Assembly (NCBI GenBank): GCA_964458015.1
Contig: CAYWGR010000190.1
Coordinates: 1-10,997 of the forward strand
Direction of reading: 5' to 3'
Origin: CAYWGR01 sp964458015
GTDB lineage: Bacteria > Planctomycetota > Planctomycetia > Pirellulales > Thermoguttaceae
Length of the DNA stretch: 10,997 nucleotides
The notes under the pieces are model-generated. The model did not search any database, was not told the origin of the DNA, and worked only from the letters and a program-made list of their open reading frames with translations. A program made the position numbers and the translations under genes. Positions 1 through 6,579 of the stretch are shown here, piece by piece; the stretch's first letter is position 1, and the number at the start of each line of letters is the position of its first letter.

Positions 1-44
1 AATTTTTCCCGAAAATCACCAGGTTTTTAGCAGTCCACCCCCGG

Positions 45-77
45 CCCCTCTCCCGTAAACGGGCGAGGGGAGTTTTT
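45..77 (+). terminator. Intrinsic-terminator-like hairpin upstream of the amidohydrolase gene
   Basis: Bases 45-50 (CCCCTC) pair with 65-70 (GAGGGG). After one T/C mismatch (51/64), bases 52-55 (CCCG) pair with 60-63 (CGGG) around a TAAA loop. The tail AGTTTTT follows at 71-77, giving stem plus U-tract on the plus strand. It most simply ends a plus-strand transcript entering from outside the window. It sits only about 18 nt before the next start codon, so it lies in the leader of that gene if the two are co-transcribed. GC-rich hairpins of this CCCCTCTCCCG type may also occur as dispersed intergenic repeats; that cannot be tested here. Confidence 0.6.
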
Positions 78-94
78 GAAGAAGGAAAAATTGA

Positions 95-1111
95 ATGAAC
101 CGTCGAGAATTTATTTGTGGAAGCATTGGTGGCGTTGTAGCGATGGGATGTGTCGGTGCAATGGGGCCGGGGGCATTGCGGGCGGAAGAGAAGCCGAAGG
201 CGACGGCGGAAAAACGGGATTATACGATTATCGACACGCACCAGCATCTTTGGGATCTTGCGAAGCTGCGCGTGGGGTGGTTGAAGGGCGATAATCCGCT
301 GAATCGCAGCTTTGTGACGAAGGATTACCTGGAGGCGACCGCCGGCCTTGGTATTTCGCGGGCCGTTTACATGGAAGTGGATGTTGAGGCGGATTATCTG
401 ACGGCGGAAGCGGATTATATCGTTGATGTTTGCCGGCGCGGGGATGCGCCGACCGTAGCGGCGGTTCTTGGCGGGCGGCCGGGCGAGGAATCGTTTCGAC
501 CGTATATTATGCGATTCAAAGATAGCCCTTATGTCAAAGGTGTGCGGCAAATTGCACGAGTTTCGGCCAATGGGCAGCATCCTTATGCCGACAAGCAATT
601 TATTGCGGGCGTTCGTTTGCTGGGCGAGTTGGGGATGCGGTTTGATTTGTGCCAGCCGCCGGCCGCATTGCCCGAAGCGATTCGATTAGTCGATGCGTGT
701 CCTGGCACGCCGTTTATTTTGGATCATTGCGGCAACGGCGATCCGAAATGGTTCGGCACGGCGGGTAAGAACGAGGCGGCTGCCAAGCAGTGGCAGCGCG
801 ATGTCGAATTGTTGGCCAAGCGGGCCAACGTGGTCTGCAAAATCTCGGGCATTGTGTCCTCCATGCCTAAGGGGCGTTGGAAGCCGGAGGAGTTAGCGTC
901 GGTGGTCGATCATTGCTTGGATACGTTTGGGCCCGATCGCGTGATTTTTGCGAGCGATTGGCCTGTTTGCACGTTGGGAGGGACGTTGCGCGCGTGGGTC
1001 GAGGCGTTGCAACAAATTGTCGCGGATCGCAGCGCGGAGCAGCAGCGAAAGCTATTTTGCGATAATGCGGAGCGGGTGTATGGATTGGCGAAGACGGCGG
1101 TGTCTGGATAG
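95..1111 (+). CDS. Tat-exported amidohydrolase-2 family protein (COG3618, lactonase-like TIM barrel)
   Basis: A 338-residue predicted metal-dependent hydrolase of the amidohydrolase-2 (PF04909/COG3618) type. This family includes L-fucono- and L-rhamnono-lactonases, which open sugar lactones. The N-terminus starts NRREF and has a hydrophobic stretch ending ALRA around residue 30, consistent with Tat export and cleavage near residues 30/31. The mature domain opens with IIDTHQHLW, giving the D-x-H-x-H-type metal site (D47, H49, H51). DHCGN follows at 210-214 and the family-typical ASDWP at 286-290 with D288, then a C-terminal DNAERVYGL helix. Full family length is present. The start is supported by GAAGGAA at 81-87, about 7 nt before ATG. 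It stands alone on this strand and converges with the DUF1559 gene with a 6-nt gap. Family assignment is strong; the substrate is unknown, and a sugar lactone is an inference from the family and nearby sugar genes. Confidence 0.85.
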   Translation: MNRREFICGSIGGVVAMGCVGAMGPGALRAEEKPKATAEKRDYTIIDTHQHLWDLAKLRVGWLKGDNPLNRSFVTKDYLEATAGLGISRAVYMEVDVEADYLTAEADYIVDVCRRGDAPTVAAVLGGRPGEESFRPYIMRFKDSPYVKGVRQIARVSANGQHPYADKQFIAGVRLLGELGMRFDLCQPPAALPEAIRLVDACPGTPFILDHCGNGDPKWFGTAGKNEAAAKQWQRDVELLAKRANVVCKISGIVSSMPKGRWKPEELASVVDHCLDTFGPDRVIFASDWPVCTLGGTLRAWVEALQQIVADRSAEQQRKLFCDNAERVYGLAKTAVSG

Positions 1112-1117
1112 AGAACG

Positions 1118-2230
1118 TTAGTAAGCGCTGGAATCGATTGGCATGCCATCGGCCGAAAGGCATAGGCGGTCCCAAATGGTGTAGATGGGAGTCGGGCTGA
1201 TTAGGTCGCCGCCGGAGATTTGGATGAAGTCGCCGATCCAGTGGACGGAGCCGTCGGCGAAGGCCATTTGAACGCCGCCGGTGTGCATGCTTCGTGCGGT
1301 TTGCTGGCCGCCGGTTTTACTGTCCTCATAGCAGCCCATGCCGAGCGAGGCGAGGGCGTCGCCGCCGCCAAGTTGGGTAGCGGTTGCGTTGCATCCGTTG
1401 ATGTCGTCGGCTCCGGCATTGGATGGGTTTGGACCGTTGTCATCGCCGCTGGAACCGTAGGACCAGAGCGAGCTTGCTCCGCCGGTGCTTAAGGCCCAGG
1501 TTCCGCGTGGATCGACGGGAGTGACGCCGGCGCGGATTTCGCCTAGCAAAAAGGTGTTGCTTGTGCCATCGCGGATCTGGCTGATGCCGACGGATTTGTT
1601 AGCGCCCATAACGCCGCGAAACGATTTGTTACCCCAGCCGGAACTGCTGCTGCCACTGTAGGTCCACGAGGGGCTCATGCTGCCGAGACCTGCGTTGGCG
1701 GCGTAGTTGCCGCGTGCCCAGCCGTCGCCGTAGCGGGCGGTTGTGCTATCGCCGGAGCCGTTGAAGGCTTGGCGGTTGTAGGAATCGCTGGGGCATAGCA
1801 TAACCGAGAGCGGCACGGCGCGGGCAGCGACGTTCGTTGCACTGGCAGTGCCCGCAATGGATACGGTCAGATCGAAGGAGTCGTGCAGTGCCTGCTGTTC
1901 GACTTGTGGCAGAATCATGATTGCCCAATTTTCGTAAAAATCGCTGCCGCCGGATTGGTCGATGGCTGACACATCGAGGACGCCGGATTTTCGCCAGACG
2001 GAGCATGGCGGGAAGATTTGCCAAGCGGCATGGTAGTTGTGCAATGCCATGGCGAGTTGCTTGAGGTTGTTGCCGCATTGCAATCGGCGTGCTGCCTCTC
2101 GCGCCGACTGCACTGCCGGCAATAGCAGTGAGATCAAGATGCCGATGATCGTGATCACCACTAAAAGTTCCACTAATGTAAATGCTGCTATTTTTCGGCA
2201 AGAGGCGTTCTTGTGATTAGGGTTGGTCAT
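1118..2230 (-). CDS. DUF1559 domain protein with prepilin-type N-terminus and H-X9-DG motif
   Basis: A 370-residue planctomycete-type pseudopilin-like protein (PF07963 methylation motif plus DUF1559/SBP_bac_10). A short basic leader is followed by AAFTLVELLVVI: predicted prepilin peptidase cleavage before F17, with the conserved Glu at +5 (E21) and a hydrophobic helix to about residue 37. The -1 residue is Ala rather than the usual Gly. The family C-terminal motif is at residues 316-327: H316, nine residues, then D326-G327, followed by SVHWIGDFI. Such proteins are exported and probably envelope-anchored; their function is unknown. A longer start at 2266 would overlap the upstream gene. The start at 2230 is preferred because AAGGAG (2248-2243) precedes it, although with a long 12-nt spacer, and MTNPNHK is a normal leader. 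It follows the oxidoreductase stop by 16 nt, so the two are probably co-transcribed and translationally coupled. Confidence 0.9.
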   Translation of the reverse strand: MTNPNHKNASCRKIAAFTLVELLVVITIIGILISLLLPAVQSAREAARRLQCGNNLKQLAMALHNYHAAWQIFPPCSVWRKSGVLDVSAIDQSGGSDFYENWAIMILPQVEQQALHDSFDLTVSIAGTASATNVAARAVPLSVMLCPSDSYNRQAFNGSGDSTTARYGDGWARGNYAANAGLGSMSPSWTYSGSSSSGWGNKSFRGVMGANKSVGISQIRDGTSNTFLLGEIRAGVTPVDPRGTWALSTGGASSLWSYGSSGDDNGPNPSNAGADDINGCNATATQLGGGDALASLGMGCYEDSKTGGQQTARSMHTGGVQMAFADGSVHWIGDFIQISGGDLISPTPIYTIWDRLCLSADGMPIDSSAY

Positions 2231-2246
2231 GATAGGGGTTGACTCC

Positions 2247-3596
2247 TTAAACGCGCGGTAGTGCAAACCCTTCGCGCGGCGTGCGAGCGAAGAAGGCGGC
2301 GGCTTGGTCGTCGCCTAGGATTTTTTCGTTTTTTGGATCCCATCGAATGACACGGTTCAGCCGGGCGGCGATGGCACAGAGATGGCAGGTATTGAGCGCC
2401 TGAACGTGGCTGAAGACATCGGAGATGGGGAGTCCGCCTTCGCGAATACAGCGATAGAAGTTTTGTTTGTGTTCCTCGGGCGGCTTGTTTTTGTAGAGTC
2501 GAGCGAGGTCTTTTGGGCCGAAGGAGTCTTTGTCCCAGTTTTCTTCGATGGGTTTGCCTGCGATACGGCCTCGATCGACGAAGATGCGGCCTTTGGTTCC
2601 TTCGAACAAGACGCCGTTGTCACAGCGGCTGGAGACGATCATTTCAAGGCCATCGGCAAACTTGCACTTGATGGCGAAATCGTGGGCAGTATTGTAGCAA
2701 TCGTGGACGGTTGGATAACCATTCATAAACGGCACGGGTTGTTTGGCGTCAGTGCCATCGATCTCGACGGGGCCCATGCCTTGCTGATCGAGGCCGATGG
2801 CCCAGGTGGCGATATCGACATGATGGGCGCCCCAGTCGGTGAATTTTCCGCCGGAATACTCGTACCACCAGCGGAACTGGTAATGGCAGCGTTCTTTGGT
2901 GTAATCGACCTTAGGAGCTTGGCCGAGCCATTGGTTCCAATCGAGTTCGGGAGGCGGAGCGGAGGGTTTGAAGGGGCCGCCGACCTCGCCGCCATTGATG
3001 CCGACGGTGATTTTTTTGATTTCGCCCAAGAGTCCCTTTTGCACCATGTTGACGGCGCGGGGGAACAAGCTCTTACTCATGAAAATACCGCTTGTGGCGC
3101 GTTGTTGCGTGCCGACGGCAAAAACGCGATCGGGATATTTCCGGCAAGCGTTGCGGACGAGTTGGTTTTCTTCGAGCGTTAAGGTCAGCGGTTTTTGGCA
3201 GAAAACGTGTTTGCCGGCTTGCAGGGCTTCGATGGCGATTTTGACATGCCAGTGATCGACCGTGTCGATGCAGACGACGTCGATGTCTTTACGGTCGAGA
3301 ACCCTGCGATAGTCGCCGTGAGCATCAGCCTTGCCGCGACCGACGTCACGGTGATTACGGGCTTCGTCGACGTGTCGCGTGTCGACATCGCAGACAGCGA
3401 CGATATCACCGAAACGTACATGGCCTGGGGCATCTTGCATGCCCATGCTGCCGACGCCGATGCAGCCGATCTTCGGACGATCGTTGGACGCGTTGTTGGC
3501 AAACGCCTTGGCGTTCCAGAAGAAATAGGGAATCACGATGCCTGTTGTGGCGGCGATGGCGGATTTGTTCAGAAAATCACGACGGGTATGCGACAT
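2247..3596 (-). CDS. Tat-exported Gfo/Idh/MocA family oxidoreductase
   Basis: A 449-residue NAD(P)-dependent dehydrogenase of the Gfo/Idh/MocA superfamily, which typically oxidises or interconverts sugars, inositols or sugar derivatives. The N-terminus TRRDFLNKSAIAATTG is a clear twin-arginine signal, running to about AFA (residue 33). The Rossmann fold has GVGSMG at 47-52 for dinucleotide binding, with the acidic D70 ending the second strand. Catalytic-type Lys135-Pro136 sits in CQKP, where many relatives have EKP. The C-terminal domain carries FTDWGAHHVDIATW (252-265), containing the conserved D-W-G-x-H and D261. Length is normal for exported planctomycete members. The start is supported by AAGGAG at 3607-3602, 5 nt before ATG. 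It heads a two-gene unit with the DUF1559 gene. An inverted repeat separates it from the PEP-CTERM gene upstream, so it may depend on a promoter hidden in that gap or on read-through. The substrate cannot be read from the sequence. Confidence 0.9.
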   Translation of the reverse strand: MSHTRRDFLNKSAIAATTGIVIPYFFWNAKAFANNASNDRPKIGCIGVGSMGMQDAPGHVRFGDIVAVCDVDTRHVDEARNHRDVGRGKADAHGDYRRVLDRKDIDVVCIDTVDHWHVKIAIEALQAGKHVFCQKPLTLTLEENQLVRNACRKYPDRVFAVGTQQRATSGIFMSKSLFPRAVNMVQKGLLGEIKKITVGINGGEVGGPFKPSAPPPELDWNQWLGQAPKVDYTKERCHYQFRWWYEYSGGKFTDWGAHHVDIATWAIGLDQQGMGPVEIDGTDAKQPVPFMNGYPTVHDCYNTAHDFAIKCKFADGLEMIVSSRCDNGVLFEGTKGRIFVDRGRIAGKPIEENWDKDSFGPKDLARLYKNKPPEEHKQNFYRCIREGGLPISDVFSHVQALNTCHLCAIAARLNRVIRWDPKNEKILGDDQAAAFFARTPREGFALPRV

Positions 3597-3601
3597 GACT
3601 G

Positions 3602-3607
3602 CTCCTT
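3602..3607 (-). promoter_or_regulatory. Shine-Dalgarno site of the oxidoreductase gene
   Basis: On the minus strand AAGGAG lies 5 nt before the ATG at 3596. It fixes the start used for the Tat signal-bearing oxidoreductase. Confidence 0.75.
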
Positions 3608-3617
3608 ACGGCAATGC

Positions 3618-3671
3618 AAAAAACGCGTAGAATCACGGACCGTCTTCGCACAGAGCCGCGAAGACGGTCCG
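3618..3671 (-). terminator. Perfect 14-bp inverted repeat with downstream T-run, after the PEP-CTERM gene
   Basis: Arms CGGACCGTCTTCGC (3636-3649) and GCGAAGACGGTCCG (3658-3671) are perfectly complementary around an 8-nt loop. The hairpin starts 26 nt past the PEP-CTERM stop in the direction of transcription. A run of six T on the minus strand follows at 3623-3618, about 12 nt beyond the stem. It probably ends the sigma/FecR/PEP-CTERM transcript. The T-run is further from the stem than in an ideal intrinsic terminator, so termination may be partial, leaving read-through into the oxidoreductase gene. Confidence 0.7.
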
Positions 3672-3696
3672 AATCAGTCAGAAAACGATTCCCCCA

Positions 3697-4413
3697 TTAC
3701 TTACGCTTACGCCATGCATAGGCCAGCAACCCGAGAAGGCCAACACCAAGAAGAACAAACGAAGAAGGTTCTGGTACGCTTTGAAGTTGGAATCCGTTGA
3801 AATCGGTTTCACCGCCGCCGGTGGCGACGACCGAAAGCGTCAACAAATGATCGCTGCCGACAACGACATTTTGGAGGACGCCGTAGTTCGTCCCCGCGCC
3901 AAATGTCGAGGCAGAGTTATTGGGGCCGATTGTGACAGTCTTGCCGTTAGCGGAATAGTCGCCAACACGGTTTTCTCCATCGATCGGCGGGATGGCATAT
4001 AGGTAGAGATCGTAGTTTCCCGCGGCAATGCCAGACAACGTAACCGTGAGCGGAGTACTGGCAATTACAAGGACGTTGTCCCATGCTAATTTGTAGTAGG
4101 AACTGCTGGAGAAGGCGCTGCCTGCCGCGCTGGTTCCCTCACCAAGGCCTCCCGAAGTGCTCAGCGTGATCCCAGTCGACTGGTTGGCGGAATCATACAG
4201 GGAGACACCGCTAGTCAGTCCGGTGACGTTCCACTTGTCGCCCGCCGAGCCGACGACGGCCCCCGGGCCCGTGTACGTTTCGCCTTGACCGGGAGTAAAC
4301 GTTCCTCCGCCATCCGAGTTTGGTCCGAAATCGACGTTGATCAGCGTGGCGTTGGCCAAACCGCAATAGAGACCGAAAACCAGAGTCAACAATGTCACAG
4401 AAAACCGTTTCAT
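3697..4413 (-). CDS. PEP-CTERM sorting domain protein
   Basis: A 238-residue secreted protein. It has an N-terminal signal peptide (KRF, then hydrophobic VTLLTLVFGLYCGL, cleavage likely after LANA at residue 22). The mature region is rich in Gly, Ser and Thr and begins TLINVDFGPN. The C-terminal sorting signal starts with VPEP at about residue 213, continues with a hydrophobic helix (FVLLGVGLLGLLAYAW) and ends in the basic tail RKRK. This is the exosortase-target pattern, predicting processing and attachment or release at the envelope. The middle suggests a beta-rich extracellular domain, but I cannot name a family or function. A longer ORF start at 4506 is rejected because it would put 31 residues before a classic signal peptide; the chosen ATG has GAAAGGG about 7 nt upstream. 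It lies 117 nt after the FecR/LamG stop on the same strand. No exosortase gene is in the window. Confidence 0.85.
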   Translation of the reverse strand: MKRFSVTLLTLVFGLYCGLANATLINVDFGPNSDGGGTFTPGQGETYTGPGAVVGSAGDKWNVTGLTSGVSLYDSANQSTGITLSTSGGLGEGTSAAGSAFSSSSYYKLAWDNVLVIASTPLTVTLSGIAAGNYDLYLYAIPPIDGENRVGDYSANGKTVTIGPNNSASTFGAGTNYGVLQNVVVGSDHLLTLSVVATGGGETDFNGFQLQSVPEPSSFVLLGVGLLGLLAYAWRKRK

Positions 4414-4530
4414 AACTGAACCCTTTCGTGAATACAACACACTTCTGTTTTGCAGGCCGGAACATCCGACCTTGAAAATCCTCTTTGTTCCGAAGTTTCG
4501 CACCATATTCGCTACCTCGTTGGGGATTGT

Positions 4531-6579
4531 TTAGCGTTTTTTGTCGTTTACGCCGTTGTTGGGATTGCCTGCCTCGAAAGCCGCTTTGACTTCGTCGGCC
4601 GTCAGTGCCCGGGAGAGAATTGCCACTTCGTCGATCCAGCCTGAAAATTCACGGTCGGGGAAAATCGACATCGAGCCAAGGCAGACTGGGTCGGAGTTTT
4701 TGTGAATTGGGGGCGTTTGTTTGTCGTTGCCTTCGAGGCGGCCGTCGACGTAGAGCAGTTTGTTGACGGTGCTGCCCGTTGGTTGACAGACGGCGATGAA
4801 TAAATGATATCGGCCGTCGTTCACGGCGGAGCGGGGCATTGTTTCGTGCAGCGGTTGCAGCGGTTGAAGCGAGGGCGCAGACTCTTTGGAAATACCGTTG
4901 GTGTCGAAAACAATCTTTTTGAATTGGTCAAAGTATTGCAGACGCCATGCGGTATCACCTTTGCTAATCAGATTTTGCCAGACGCCGGCGAACTCCTTGA
5001 CCTTGAACCATACGGCGACCGAGAAGGGGCCGGAGAAGTTGAAGCGTTCTTGCTGGGGAAGGGTGACTTTGTCGCCGGAGCCTGGTCCGTGGAAATAGAG
5101 GGCCAGCTTTCCGGAAATGCGGCCTTCGACCCATTCGGCGTTTTCAACTTTTCCATCCAACACACTGCCGAGCGGCGACTGGTTGGGCAAGATGGAAGTG
5201 CTTTGGTTGTGTTTCTCGAAGGTGTAGTAGGCCAATAGCGATGGGTCGCGGCGAAGCTGTCGGCTGTAGACTTGCCAACGCTCGATGGGCGTTTGGTTTT
5301 GTTTTTCAGACAGTTTGGCGAACTGTGACGTGCGTATGAAATGCGAAGGATCGACAGCAGCGCGGGATGTTACGGGATGGCCTTCCTCGGGTGTATTTAC
5401 GCGAATGGACTGATTTTCATGGAGTTCGACGGGGAGATGCGGTTGGCCGTCGGTGACGATCGGTTCGACTGCGATCTTGCCGCGGAAGACGTAGGACGCG
5501 GTGTTGCCATGCTTGTCTACTTCGACGCCGAACTCGGTGCCGAGGTCGGTGACGGTGGCGGTGGGAGTGTGGATGGTGAAGACGGGGGCGGGGGATTGGG
5601 ATTTATGATTTATGATTTCTGATTTATGATTTGCCACCCCTGTATTCTGAATCCTGAACCCTGAACCCTCCTTGCTGACCACTGGCCACTGGCCACTGGC
5701 CACTTTTTCCGACCACTGACTACTGACCACTTTTTCTGATCGCTGACTGCTGATTGCTGACTGCTGATTGCTGGGTTTCTTTTCAACGCTTGCGGTAAGT
5801 CTGCCGAGGGAAAGGAAGCCGCCGACAGGGGAGGCGATTTCGTAGTTGCAGGGGCCTTGGAGGATGACGCGGGCTCCGGAGTCGTAGGTGATTTCGAGCA
5901 GGCCGGAGGATAGCGAGAACTTGTCGCCTAGGGAAACAAGGGATTGGGGATTGGGGATAAAGGTTTGGAAATCATGCGTTCTAGAGCCTTGAACCTTGAG
6001 CGTTGTGCCTTTTTGAAGCCGGCAATCGACCATGCCGGTGATTCGGCCGACGTAATCGAGTTTGGTTTGAAGGGGCGTTGGCGTCGGCTTGGAAGCCGAA
6101 TGGTTCGCGGCCAACTGTTGGTGGTGCGTTACATAGATGAACGAGCCGGCCAAGAGGCCGAGTCCGGTGATAACCGTTGCAATAAGAAGCGCGAATGGCA
6201 ACTCTTGCGAGAAAAAGCCGATCGTGCCGTGTGCGACGTTGGAGAAAAGGCTGTAGGTGGAAGGGGCGGCGCTGGGGACGTCGAGGAGGGGAATCGAAGG
6301 CGATGGTTCGGCAATGGATTGCCGAGCGGCTTCCTCGACCGGAGAGGTTGCAGTCGTTTCAGGTCGAGGTGATTGCGTTTGATTTGCAGAGGTCTGTTGA
6401 TGCCAACGCCAATAGAGCATGGCGTGGACGGAAAGGTGATCGCGATAGACGGCGCGGGCGGCGGGATCGGCTTCGAGGATTTCGGCGAGGCGGTCGAACT
6501 GGGACGGCGTGAGACCGCCCTCGACGAGGTTCGACATGAGGGTCGAGAATTCGGAGGAGAGATCCATGTGCGACGTCAT
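4531..6579 (-). CDS. FecR domain / LamG (concanavalin-like) membrane protein, probable anti-sigma or surface-sensing partner
   Basis: A 682-residue protein of a family common in planctomycetes. Residues 1-60 are a helical cytoplasmic segment (LVEGGLTPSQFDRLAEILEADP, VYRDHLSVHAMLYWRW) typical of FecR-type regulators. A linker rich in Pro, Ser and Thr follows, then one transmembrane helix at about 127-150. The FecR-like region spans about 178-400 (LLEITYDSGARVILQGPCNYE at 227-247; TPTATVTDLGTEFGVEVD at 338-355). A LamG/concanavalin-like domain follows at about 448-672 (LLAYYTFE, FSVAVWFKV, LLYVDGRLEG, FSGWIDEVAILSRALTADEV). The FecR region is interrupted by two low-complexity stretches (about 195-213 and 267-329) encoded by heptamer repeats. 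The start overlaps the sigma-factor stop as ATGA, with AAGGAGGG 6 nt upstream, so translation is coupled. Inference: it senses or binds surface carbohydrate and modulates the adjacent sigma factor. No experimental basis is visible; the small 9-nt tandem at 4849-4866 adds LQPLQP. Confidence 0.85.
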   Translation of the reverse strand: MTSHMDLSSEFSTLMSNLVEGGLTPSQFDRLAEILEADPAARAVYRDHLSVHAMLYWRWHQQTSANQTQSPRPETTATSPVEEAARQSIAEPSPSIPLLDVPSAAPSTYSLFSNVAHGTIGFFSQELPFALLIATVITGLGLLAGSFIYVTHHQQLAANHSASKPTPTPLQTKLDYVGRITGMVDCRLQKGTTLKVQGSRTHDFQTFIPNPQSLVSLGDKFSLSSGLLEITYDSGARVILQGPCNYEIASPVGGFLSLGRLTASVEKKPSNQQSAISSQRSEKVVSSQWSEKVASGQWPVVSKEGSGFRIQNTGVANHKSEIINHKSQSPAPVFTIHTPTATVTDLGTEFGVEVDKHGNTASYVFRGKIAVEPIVTDGQPHLPVELHENQSIRVNTPEEGHPVTSRAAVDPSHFIRTSQFAKLSEKQNQTPIERWQVYSRQLRRDPSLLAYYTFEKHNQSTSILPNQSPLGSVLDGKVENAEWVEGRISGKLALYFHGPGSGDKVTLPQQERFNFSGPFSVAVWFKVKEFAGVWQNLISKGDTAWRLQYFDQFKKIVFDTNGISKESAPSLQPLQPLHETMPRSAVNDGRYHLFIAVCQPTGSTVNKLLYVDGRLEGNDKQTPPIHKNSDPVCLGSMSIFPDREFSGWIDEVAILSRALTADEVKAAFEAGNPNNGVNDKKR
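5594..5773. repeat. Degenerate tandem heptanucleotide repeat islet inside the FecR region
   Basis: Read on the plus strand, about 26 consecutive units fit a 7-nt period, mostly ending in CTG or TG. In order they include GATTGGG, ATTTATG twice, ATTTCTG, ATTTATG, ACCCCTG, TATTCTG, AATCCTG, AACCCTG, CTTGCTG, ACCACTG, GCCACTG twice, ACTACTG, ATCGCTG, then ACTGCTG and ATTGCTG alternating. Two units are hexamers (5706-5711 TTTCCG and 5733-5738 TTTCTG). The whole tract is 180 nt, exactly 60 codons if the first unit is counted. It encodes a low-complexity insert rich in Ser, Gln, Asn and Lys (about residues 269-328) between VEKK and VFTIHTPT of the FecR region. It resembles the short tandemly repeated heptamers described in cyanobacteria. 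Confidence 0.9.
5941..5996. repeat. Second, shorter heptanucleotide repeat islet in the FecR/LamG gene
   Basis: Eight consecutive units fit the 7-nt period on the plus strand: GGATTGG twice (5941-5954), GGATAAA, GGTTTGG, AAATCAT, GCGTTCT, AGAGCCT and TGAACCT. The first four are clearly related and the rest increasingly degenerate. On the coding strand it reads through SRTHDFQTFIPNPQS (about residues 199-213), just before VSLGDKFSLSSG, where the FecR region resumes. The exact outer edges are uncertain. Confidence 0.65.

Noticed and set aside
2231..2266. Longer start for the DUF1559 protein at 2266
   Set aside because: It overlaps the oxidoreductase 3' end and adds residues before a normal short prepilin leader; the ATG at 2230 is preceded by AAGGAG.
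2382..3182. 266-codon plus-strand open frame opposite the oxidoreductase
   Set aside because: It is a mirror of a well-supported gene in GC-rich DNA; the translation is low in recognisable motifs and has no convincing ribosome site or family signature.
4414..4506. Longer start for the PEP-CTERM protein
   Set aside because: It would place 31 residues in front of a classic signal peptide; the downstream ATG has a better-spaced ribosome site.
4849..4866. Tandem 9-nt CAGCGGTTG duplication
   Set aside because: Only two copies and in frame (LQPLQP); too small to treat as a separate repeat element.
5594..5773. CRISPR array reading of the repeat tract
   Set aside because: The period is 7 nt with no spacer/repeat alternation and the tract is translated within a gene, so it is a heptamer tandem repeat.
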